Below, in pieces: positions 24,918 to 35,495 of a DNA stretch of 64,000 bases. Where the stretch lies: NCBI GenBank assembly GCA_017506865.1, contig JAFCMP010000076.1, positions 124,001 through 188,000 on the forward strand, written 5' to 3'. How positions within the stretch are numbered: position 1 is the first letter of the stretch; each line of letters opens with the position of its first letter. Source of the DNA: Tribonema minus (taxonomy: Eukaryota; Sar; Xanthophyceae; Tribonematales; Tribonemataceae). The notes under the pieces were generated by a model. That model saw only the letters and a list, made by a program, of their open reading frames with translations. It did not search any database and was not told where the DNA came from. The position numbers and the translations under genes are program-made.

Positions 24918-25490
24918 CTGACCAGGCACAAGCAAGGGAGTAGGCATCGTACACGTGTTGAGCATATGACGTTTTGCTGACGATTCACATGCACCTTGAT
25001 GCCAGTAAAGCGGACTGTATGTTAAGCCCAACTGCCAAAATGGCAACAAACTGCCCCAAGCTTGCACCAGTGGTGCGTGGCCCACATCATGACAAGTTGG
25101 CACCAAGTGGGACATCTGCATGTACATTACTACATGTACATTATGATCCTCAAGGTGCACTTCAAGTAAACGTTCCAAATGGCCATTATTGCACACATAA
25201 AACACAACATGATTCATGACGGTTGCGAGTGCAATAGCAGGGCAACACATGCCATTGCGTCTGAGTCGTCGAATTCTGTAAGCTACAAACTGCGAATTGA
25301 CAGCGTTCTTGCGATTGCCTCAACTACAACGTTGTGTGTACACCACTTTTAAGTTAGCAGGTTTGCCCACATGCAGGTTTAATAGCAGGATGCACACCTG
25401 AACGGCTTGACAACATGACTCATGCTGGTGCTGCAGCCAGCGTCAAATTCAACGCTTGCGTGGTCTCATGCACTGCATACTCAGCTGGGC
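24918..25490. repeat. Partial intron 2 of PPR-SMR copy C
   Basis: Homologous to 36449-37018 in D and 11823-12420 in B. Homology stops abruptly after GCATACTCAGCTGGGCT, the sequence that is tandemly duplicated in unit D (37001-37106). Confidence 0.7.
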
Positions 25491-25742
25491 TGAAACGCAG
25501 TCGCGTGCAAGCATGCCGGGCCTCCGGCAACTTGAATGCCATGACACGGCCTCTGGCAATGCCGTGACACGTGCACATTGGGCATCGCGCTACCGTGTCC
25601 AGCACTGGCAGTCTTAGCATGCTATAGTATACTAAGTACATGAGGTGCGGTTTGCGCAGCCAGTCTGAGATTACACTGCCAGTGGGCATGTAAATGCTGC
25701 TGTTGCAAATTTCACACGCCGTCGGGTGCATCATGCACACAC
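25491..25742. other. Intronic relic beside the second GH36 fragment
   Basis: Sequence just 3' of the GH36 exon relic on the minus strand. It shares a TGCATGATGCACCCG stretch and a GCAGCATTTACATGCCCA-type stretch with the sequence beside the first relic, so it is probably duplicated intron. No gene is seen. Confidence 0.45.
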
Positions 25743-25904
25743 CTGCGTGTCATCGAACAGCACGGGGACTTGGAGCGTGGGCAGCGCACTGCCGCATGGG
25801 CGCGAAATGGAACTGTCTACAAGAACCATCTTCCGGATCACTGTCGTGCTGCCCCGGCCGGTTGTTGATGTAGACGGACCCTCTGTTGATGGGCACACCG
25901 CCGC
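25743..25904 (-). pseudogene. GH36 exon-8 relic next to unit D
   Basis: The minus strand reads SVYINNRPGQHDS, then after a one-base shift IRKMVLVDSSIS and SALPTLQVPVLFDDTQ, ending at a CAG/GTGTGT donor. It aligns with the end of exon 8 of the GH36 gene at 44.0 kb (VYISDRPGEHDAALIRKMVL). The frameshift and the Asp-to-Asn change in the SDRPG motif mark it as dead. Confidence 0.85.
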
Positions 25905-27086
25905 ACTTTGAACACATGTCTCAACTTCAAGTTATAGGATACTGACATTTAAACCATGTTACAGTATGGCGCTGTTGCACAATTAGGGTTACATGCCCTG
26001 GTTGAGGTTTGCACAGCGTTGTAGTTGAAGTGCAATTTGTTTGCGAGCTGCTCGAGATCAGCTCCAGATCGTTGATGCAGGTGACTCGGCAATCCTGAGC
26101 TGGCACGCGAAGGTGTGCTGTTGATAGCAATATCACTTCCTTCACCACCTTCCTTTCCGGTTTAACCACAAAGTGTTTGTGTCACCTTGTGGCTGCTTAC
26201 AAATGCCTCTGCGCGATAATGTAACATTGGTACGGTGTGGTGGCTATGTTGGCATGCTAATATTGAAATGTGCCATGAAACTTTCACTCTCCTTGCTGAA
26301 TCAGATGCATCCTGGTGCTCTTGGACGCGTAATGTCAATACTCGCCAGGCACGACAAATAACTTAAACAGAGATGTATGTGGTGCCCTTGGAGGCGACAT
26401 AGTGGCAGGCTGGAAAAGCTGCAGCACTTGCTGCCAGGGCACATCACCACGACAGCATTGCAGTGCATGGGGGGGCGGACTTGTATGGCATTGCGTAGAC
26501 ATCCCTGGTGCAGCACTTGCACAGCAAACTCTGAAGCATATATGTCTCACACGCAATTGCTGACGACACTGGCGTAACGACAGCTGCATGCTGCAGCTGC
26601 ACCCAGCCGGAATATACGAAGTATACTGCAGTGAGGCATTGGATGCACGCAAGTACAATGAACTCTTACACCACATGAATCCATTTGCCCCCCTCAGGCT
26701 TGCTCAGTCCCATCTACTAGAACGTTTTCCGCCTGGCATTGCGGGCACGCACTGCATGTTGAACACACAAATGCTGTGGTGGCTTGGCTAGCCATATACC
26801 CTCTGTTTTGTTGAACTTTGTTGACATTCACAGAGAGAGCTGCGGAATTTGCTCAAGCGACCGTCAGTCTCTCAAAAATGATCATAATAATATGGCCGAG
26901 ACTCACAAAGTGTGCCCGGAATGCGCAGTAAAAGCACTTGTAGATATTGTTGCGGCAGCATCTGTATTCATCAAAAAAAAAGTTGTTGCCCATCAAAGTG
27001 CATGCTGCAATGTGGTCACTCATGAGTGGTCATGCGCCGCCTGGCGGGTGGATTCAGTAAAAGCACACTGATGATGCCGTCATTGA
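25905..27086. repeat. Downstream flank of unit D
   Basis: From about 26.2 kb this matches units B and C in blocks (AAATGTGCCATGAAACTTTC, CTTGCTCAGTCCCATCTACT). The part at 25.93-26.2 kb appears only here. No gene is supported. Confidence 0.55.
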
Positions 27087-27361
27087 CTATGGGCATACTG
27101 TAGATGGGACAATGATTCTGCCGAATTGCCCTGTGGGCAACTGGTACTGGATATTCTGGGACGTGAGGAGATCAGCAACACCGGCTCTCACAAGGCCGCC
27201 TCCATGGCCCGTGATGATGTACAGTGGTAGTTTGTGTCTCCTGTCATCCTTTTGCCGCACCTGCAGCTCGTGCCGAATGGCAGCGCGGGCTGTGGCTCGA
27301 TTCAGTCCGTGCAGATCCATCTACCAATTGAGCAAATGCAATACAAAGGAAAGATGGAAAT

Positions 27362-27372
27362 GAGGGAGGTAC
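27362..27372. repeat. LINE target-site duplication, 3' side
   Basis: GAGGGAGGTAC, repeated at 35496-35506. Unit C carries the unoccupied sequence (AAATGAGGGAGGTACAGTG) at about 23957-23972. Confidence 0.9.
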
Positions 27373-30300
27373 GTATGGACTTGTATTTATAAAGGCCCAA
27401 GGGAGGCCGGGTTGCCTATGCAATCGAAAAGCTTGCGTCAACGCAGCAGCCTAGTCTGCGCTGTGCCCTAGGAGTTTGGATACCGGCGCCGCAACACAGC
27501 CCAGCATTCGCGCTCCACGTGTGTATGCCATGACGCGCTCCGCCAACTCCCGCGCCAGCGATATGCTCAGCTCAATGTGGATCTGACGCTTAGCTAACCC
27601 GGCCTTGCGTAACACATCTGCCTTCCCCCCCCCTGAGCACAGTGCTGAGTGCATTGCCAACTCCTTAACAAAAAGGCTTGTCTGCTTGCCCAGCCGTCCG
27701 TACGACTCCTGCACGAATGGCACAAAAGCCCAAGATGACGTCAAGGTGCCGGTGTGGTGCTTGACCTTCGCGTCCTCCCCCACCCCAGCAGCATAGCCGT
27801 CCGTGTTCGAGGCATTTGTTTTGCCTGTCAGGTACGAGCTCGCTGTGGGTGCGCGCACACTTGTGTCTAGCACTATTCCCTTGTTACGGTATGCACTGCT
27901 AAAGTGCAGACACCCTGGGTCAATGACTGTGTCCGCCCGATACCCCGGTACCTTGAAGACGCTAGCGTCCTCATTGCGGACAATAGAGACATGGTGCTGT
28001 CTCAAGATGCGCTGTAGGCACCGCTTTTGGGCAGTGTGTGTCGCGTTGTGCCCCCGTATGTGCTGGCTGGGGCAGCTGATCGCATGCGTGGAGGTGGGGC
28101 TCACGTCACTGCACCGCCATGGGCACACCTCGCCCTGTATGCCCCACCCGTCTATAAAGATCGCAACCATAATCATCGTGGCTGCTGCCATACTGGACAT
28201 GGGCGCCGCACCCGGGCGGTCATTGGCAGCGGGTGGCACGCTCATCCACGCCATTGCCCCGGACGCACGCTGGCTGCGCAGCTGCGCCAGGACCCGCGCG
28301 CTAGCCTGTTGGCGGCGGCGGCTGGTGTCACGCAAGTCACCAATAAGTGTAGCCTGCGTCGGCTTGCCCACGGCACCAGCCGAGGCAGCCTCTAGGTCCT
28401 CCACCAGGCAGTCCTCGTATTGACGTCGAAGAACATTTGAAAGGCCGGCTTGTAGTCCGTGCGTGAAGTGACCGCGCCGGCGGCGGGGCACTACCTTTCT
28501 GCAGATCTCGTCAGCATAGGCCTCCCAGTCGTCGTCGTCGTCCTCCTGCCCGCCGCTGCAGCTGCTTTCTTCCGCGCTAGTTTGTGTTTTAGCGGGCGTG
28601 GAAGAGGCAGCCGCGGCAGCGGCTTGAGGGCCAGGTACGGTCGCCGCCGCAGCGGCCGCCTCGGCGCCAGGCACAATGCCGTGGGTGTGTGGGGCTGGCT
28701 CAGTGGTCCCCGTCTCCGTGACGGCAGTTGCGGCGTAGATCGCTTGCACCGCAGTGGGGAGCGTCGACGCTGCGGCCGTTGTATCCGCTGCCCACCGTAG
28801 CAACGATGCTGGGAGCTGCTCGGCCACAGCTGTGCGTGATTTTTCGCCGCCATCAGCTGTCAGCGCTCGCGTAGAGCGTCGCACGGCCTCGATGATTGGC
28901 GGCAGTCCCTGGTCCTCGCGTATTGCGCATGAGTGCTGCGCGAACCAGGTGACTGCGCCGTGTTCGTCAGTGCCGAGCCTCAGGGCCCCTGCTGCCACAG
29001 TGGCATGAATTATTGCAGGCCGCAGTGTTGTGCATGCCTGGGCCGTGTATGCGGCTGGTGCCAGTAGCCCCAAAAGCGGCATGCCCAGACCGCCTCGTCG
29101 CTCCGGCAACCGTGACGCCCGCAGTGGCACTGCGATGTCCGTGAGTTCTGGCGGGCCCAAGCGCGGCAATACCAGCACGCTGCCACTGCTGGCTACCTCA
29201 TTGTCACCAGCAGTGCAGGCGGCCAGCAGGTGTGACTTCATGACTGCCGCGGTAGCGCAGCCGTGCAGGTGCAGCATGCGTTCAAGCGTCCATGCACAGA
29301 ACCCGTCAAATGCGTGCAGCCATGTCTCACTCAAAGCCGTGTCAACGACCCGAGCTAAGAAGCCCATGCGCTTTGTCAGTGACCTGCGCAGAATGAATTG
29401 TGCTGCCTGTAGGTGATGCCGCGCCATCCCAGCTAGCTGCCACGACAATCGCCATGTCCCTGCGTCAACAAGATGCTTGCTCATGGCAGCATGCACATAG
29501 GCTGGGTGCCCTACCGGTACCCCGACCGACGTAAAGCCCTGACTGGATTCTGGCATGGTGGCGTCCACAAACGGTATGTCAAGGGCGCGCAGGCGTGCTC
29601 TGGCCGCTTCATCAAACACTGTGCCGCGCATGGCAATGGCCAGCGACTTGTCTGGTCGAACGCGTAGGCCCCCTGCCGCAAGCCGACGGATCACCTCTGC
29701 CACCCCAGCGGCCGCTGCATCGTCGAAGTAGGCAGCTTGCAGCACGTTGAGGTCATCCAGGAAAGCGCAGTGCGGGGCTGGCGGTTCCGCTGTGCTGTGG
29801 CCGTAGGCCGGCATACTGCCGGGCGTCGCACTCACTCCATCAGGGTAGAAGAGTAGGAATGCCGCTGCCACTGCAAAGTACAGCGGCCCTAGAGGGTCCC
29901 CTTGCTGGCACCCTAGGTGGGAGCAGATAATGCGAGCTTCACCGTTCACCTCCACTCGCATCTCTGGGGCAGTGTCACCACAGTATACGGACTCAAAGTG
30001 CGGGAGCAGCTCCGGACAGAAGAGCATAAGTCCCCGCACAATGGCGGCGCGATCCACACTGTTAAATGCGTTCTCACAGTCCAGCTGGATTGTGGTGCCA
30101 TACAGCTCGTGCCACACGCGCGCGCGCGCTGCCACATGCTCGACGCCAGACCGGTATCCTACGCCAAACTGCGACATGGAGGCCAGCAGCCCCGATATTT
30201 TGCCCTTGACACCCCGTGCCGCTGTGGACCCGAGGAGTCTGCGCCAGACACTGGAGCAGGCGATCGGACGCCGCTTCTGTCCTATGCCTGAGAGGGCCGC

Positions 30301-33300
30301 GGCGCGGAGAAGCCGTTGCGATTGCTCCGGCAGCAGTTCGGGCTCAACAAGCAGCGTCGTGAACACCTTGGCCAGGTGATGGGCGAATGCCGGTTCCATC
30401 ACATCCGATTCTGAATCACCAGCTAGTCCTGGCGAGGCACTGCCCACGGGGCGGGTGGCTGCTTTCACTGGTGCACCAGGCCCAGCGGCCATCAAGAGGT
30501 GTTCATAGCGTAGGCCGTCCAGCCCTCCTGCCTTCCCCGCCCCTGCTGCGGACAAGGTCGACAGTATGTCTGTCGCCTCCACCTCGAGGCGCCGTCCGGC
30601 TGCGCTGGCAGCATCCTCAGGCCTATCGCTGCGATCATGCGCCTGACCCGATTCGAAGACGGGACTGCCGCTGCCAGCGGGCCCGGCGGTCGTTGCCACC
30701 CCTGCGCCGTGCAAGCAGTGCCGCCGGGCGTCGCGTACCAGGCCGCGCACTTGCTCCATTGGCGTATCGACTACCCCGGGCCGGGTGCCAGTTTCAGGGT
30801 GCTTTGCTGCCAGCACCTGTGCCGTGACCTCGTCTGCTGGGGCGCATGCTTCACGCGCCTCTAGTCGTGCGGCAGCCAGGCCTACCCCCCGTCGCTTGCC
30901 TGAGAGGGCAGCGCATGCTGTTTGCTGCCTGGAGTCAGCCTCCGTCCAGTCGGCATCGAAGTTCGTTTGTGCCGACGCCGTAGCTGTGTTGTTTGGTTTG
31001 GGGGCCCGCAGCGCCGCTGCTGCTGACAGCGTCTTTCTCAGTAGCTCCGCAAAGTCGCCAGACAGCAACGCTGCCAGCCGGGCCGCAGGCGGCATACCGG
31101 TTCCCTCCGGTTGCCTACCAAAGGCCATTGCTGCTAGCAGGTGCAGCAGCCTGTAGCCGCGCTGCACTAGAGTCTGAGAAACCTGATGAGCAAACGCCCC
31201 GGCACCATGGTGGAGGCGCACCCGTGCCGCCTCACGTGCACTGTCTGTGGCGTCCGCCAGTAGTCGTGTGGCGTGCTCCACTAGCCGTGCCCACTGGGTG
31301 CACTGCAGCTGAGTGCGGAAGGGGTTGGCAGTCGTGGTGAACCGTAGCAGCAGTAGATCCGCCTCATTGGTCTGGTCAAGTGCGTGGACGACCGAGGGCG
31401 TCGAGAGGTCCCAAGCCAGGGATGCTCGTGACTGGGGCTTTGAGGGCCTGCCACTGGTGGTGGTGGTCGGGGGGGGCGGTGACGCGGCATCGTCCGGCGG
31501 GTCCAAGTCCATGTCCGCCCATCCCACGGCCGTCCCGTGGGGGGGGCTGCTGTCCTGCAGCCTTAGGCTGTTAGACTGAGTGCGGCTGCCGGCGCTGCCA
31601 GGCGGTGCTGCAGCAGCTGCCGTTCGGCGCCGGCGTTGCGCGCCGGTTGCCGTGGCCGCCGGGCGTTTCTTGCTGGACTTTGAGTTGGCAGCGCCACTAG
31701 CCGGCACCGCCGGTGGCTTTGGAGGTGTCGCTGCGGTAGCCCCCGCCGCCGCGGCCGCGCCGTCGCTACCCGCACCCCCGCCCTCGGACTGGCCCGGGGG
31801 TACTGCCGGGCGTGCGCGCGTGGGGGCGCTTCCATTCCGTCGACACGTGTGGCATGGCGAGGTCAGCGCGCATTGCCTCTGCCCCGCGCTGGCTGACATA
31901 TGGACCAGACCGCAGGCACCTGTGCATGCACTCAGCTTCCTTACCGCCCGTAGGAAGTCTTCTGCCGTGCAACCATACATGGTGCTCATCTCCTGCACAC
32001 GCTTGGCATGGTGTGCCCCAGTGTTGCAGGTACTGCTGCCTGAAGGGGCACGGTCACCGGATGGGTCGTGATCAACCTGCTGCCGGATGCCCTTGGCGTA
32101 TGCTGCCGCCAGATTTTGCTGACAGTGTGATGTGCTCGCCTCAGGGTTCAGCATCGACCTCGTGCAGCTACCACCGTTGAAGTGGGCCACTACCGGTGCC
32201 ATGCGGCTCGCAGCTGACAGTTTGCCTCGCTGTTTGCTGTCCTCTTTCTGACCAAGCTGCCAAAATGCCAGTGTGCATAAAGGACACCTCAGTGGCTCAG
32301 GCTGCTGTGGCAACTGCAGCGCAGTACGGGGCTGTGTCCGACTCGGAGCCGTGATGTGGGTGCTGTTAGCTTGAGTGGTCGCCGACGCTGTCATAGTGGT
32401 TGGCAAGGGCGGAGCTGCCGCAGGGGCGACAAGCAGTTCAAAGTGTCCCACATTTGTATATAGCCCAGGCGGCGTCCACAGCACATCCAGATGGCAGTCA
32501 GGCTGAGCTGGAGTTGCCGGTGCGAATACCGCTGGCAGCCCCATCAGTTGTGCCAGCACCAGCCCTGTTGATTTTTGCGTGCTGCCAGTGGCCTGAGGCT
32601 CGGCCTGCCACACCGTCACCGAGACCGCGTAGACCGCTGCAACAATGGCCCACACAGACAAACCGAGGGGCCGTCCCCACACGCCCTCTTCCTGTAGGCG
32701 TTGCAGCAGGAGCGTGTGCCCGCTGTCCGCGCTGTCCGTTTCATTTGTGCCGTACTCGATTGCGAGGCAGCGAGCGCGTGTCCCGTACGTGTCGAATTGT
32801 TCACGTGTACACGCAGGTTGGGCTGCTGCATGCGCGGTCAGTTGACGCATCGATGACATGCTGGCCCCTTGTTTGCCCGCCCCCTGCGTGACGTATGCCA
32901 CCATCCCGTCCAGCAGTGCCTCTCGCATGGCAATCACCAGTGCTGGGGCCGGCAGTCCGTGCTCAACTGCGACGCTGTCTATGCCGTGTAGAGCTGTATG
33001 AATCAGGCAGTTGCCGTTGCCCACGTTGCTCACGGGGCGAAGCTCCCCACCACGTGCTAGCGTCGCTGTGTTTTCCCCAAGCGCCTGTTTGTGGAGTGCC
33101 TGCAGGCCCGTGTGCCAAGTGGAAAAACCATAGTTGGTGGCTTTTGCCAGCGCGTCTTGCTGCTCCTCCACGGTGACTGTATGGCACACGGTTGAGGGTA
33201 TCCGGGTCGCCACCGTCACGGTGGTGACCTTCGCCGGCCCGGATATTGGTGCTGAGGGGGCAGAGGCACCGCCCCTCGGCGGTGTGGTGGCTGGTGCCAG

Positions 33301-35495
33301 GGGTGCACGAGAATTGTCGCACTGGGCCTGTCGCTCCTGCGTCCGCCGTCTGTGTTTACCTCTGCGTCGACTGCGCTTTCCACTGGCAACCATAGCCGTG
33401 ACAGGTGCTGTCTCGGTCATTGTTGCGTGGGTGCTGTTATCACCAGCCTGCGTTACGTCTGACTCACCACGTTTCCCGGCTGGCTGGCGAGGCGACCTGG
33501 CAACGACCGGTTCCCTAAGGGAGAGTTGGTCAAACACCGTTGCCAGGTCATTACCTTCTTCTCGGAGGGAGAGCAAGCTGAACGTGACCGTCAGGTCATG
33601 CATCTGACTCACCAGCGGTGCGCAGGAAGTCCGGCCCAGCAGGGTCTGTGTTGCTGGCGCGTCGCTGGGCGCCGGCCGCATATGCAGTCGGCGTGACGTG
33701 CGGCAGGGTCCAAGCTTGGTACCCGTCGGCCAAGCGCAAAGCACCGTGACGCGTGCCCGATTGGGGGCAAGGGCCAGTGCACGTACCCTGCGCGCGAGTG
33801 CGCCAGCCGCCCCCAGCAGGCCTTGCCAGTGTGATCCCGTCGGGTCCCTGGGGCATTCGCTAGACTGAGCGCCCGCTGCGACAGCAGCTGCGGCACTGCC
33901 AGGTGTGCTGGGCACACGATCGTTGCTTGACATCGTTGCGCCGCTATCGCTAGCACGACTTTCGCCAGGCAGCACACCCATTGTGCTGCTCCGGGTCAGT
34001 CTCGGCAGCGGCGCATCTGCCACACCGTCCAACGTAGATGCATGGGCTTGCCTGGGGTCTACCCCCAGGTGCTCGCATCCGAGGAATTTGCGTATGGGAC
34101 CACATTTGCTAGCGGCGGCGAGCAGCGCGGCTGTTGGCTTCAGGCTATTCCCCCCACCAACAGCTGCACCACCCGCTGCCGCCGCGCATGTCGTTGGTCG
34201 GGTGTGTATGTCAGCAATGTGATCATGGCCTGATGCACGGTCACAGCCTGACAGTGTGCATGCTGTCGCGGCGACCGGGCCTGCGAGGCAGTCGGCGCAG
34301 CGCCACACGTCGCACTGGTCCAGGGCCCCTAGATCACCAGATGGTGTCGTGGCGCTTGCTGCTGTGCGTCTGATGAAGAGGTTGCCGCACCCGTCGCAGA
34401 CCTGCTCTAGGCCGCCGTATATTGGTCGGTGGTCTAGGAAAAGCTGAACATGCAGTTCTGCAAATTGCTTCCCTTTCCCTGTGTGGCGCGTGCGCTGGTG
34501 TGCACATGCGTGTGCCGCTGGGCAATTCTTTCCCGGGGCCCGAGGATTTGCTCGCACTATGAACTTGTCGCACATGCGGCAGTCCAGCCCCGGGATATTG
34601 ACCTTCCGGTTGGCAGCGGGTGTCTTGGCGGGCGCCAAAACTGTCATAGCGGTGATGCCGGATATTGGGTGCCCGTTGCGACTGTTACCGTCAGAGGTGA
34701 CGCTGCCGCCTGACAGAGAGGCGCCGCTGCCAGCTGGCTGCAAAGACCGGGACGTGATTCGTCTCTGGTGACCCGCCGGCCCAGGTTCGCCAACTTCCAT
34801 CGGTACAGGCATGGTCACGGTGACCGGCTTTGCCAGCGCACCGCCAGACTGTGGCTCTGGACGGGTGACGCTGCCAGTGCTTTGGGCGCTGGCGCGGCGC
34901 CGACCCCGCCGGGGTGCAGCCGCCCCACGTTCGCCGCCCGGTGCAGCAGCCGCTGCGGCCGCTGGTGCTGTTGTCACCATGTCTGCAGTACATGGGGTTT
35001 CCGCTGCGGTGACCTCCATCGGCTGAGGACCGGGATGCCACTGGGGAGAGGCGCCGCTGCTAGCTGGCTGCGAAGGCCGCGACGTGATCCGTCTCTGGTG
35101 ACCCGCTGGCCCACTGGTAGGTTCGCCAACTTCCATCGGTACGGGCACGGTCGTGGTGACCGCCTTTGCCAGCGCACTCAGTTTGCCAGACGGCGACTCT
35201 GGGCGGTTGATGCTGCCAATGCTTCCGAGGCGTCCCAGGGGCGGCCCGGCGCTGGCGCCGCGACGCCGACCCCGCCGGGATGCAGCTGCCCCGCGTTGGC
35301 CATCTGATGCGGCAGCGCCTGCCGGCGGTTTTGGCACCATGTCTGCCGCACGTGGCGTTGCCGCCGCCGTTAAGTCGGAGGTAACCTTGCGACCGCATGC
35401 AGCGGCGGCTGTGACAGTCGTCCGTGGCTGTGCAACCACCGGGTTGGCCGGTGCGGGCCCCGCCGCTGGTGCGGCAGTGGCAGCCGTCACTAAAG
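27373..35495 (-). mobile_element. 8.1-kb LINE with OTU-like, RT and restriction-like endonuclease domains
   Basis: A non-LTR retrotransposon in intron 3 of PPR-SMR copy D. Limits come from the 11-bp duplication GAGGGAGGTAC on both sides and from the empty site in unit C. No LTRs or TIRs. The sense strand is minus; the 3' UTR is short (27373-27450) and ends TATAAATACAAGTCCATAC with no poly-A. The ORF is open to the 5' boundary, so the copy is probably 5'-truncated within the N-terminal repeat region. Fragments of the same family lie at 21856-22064 and 23727-23812. Confidence 0.92.
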
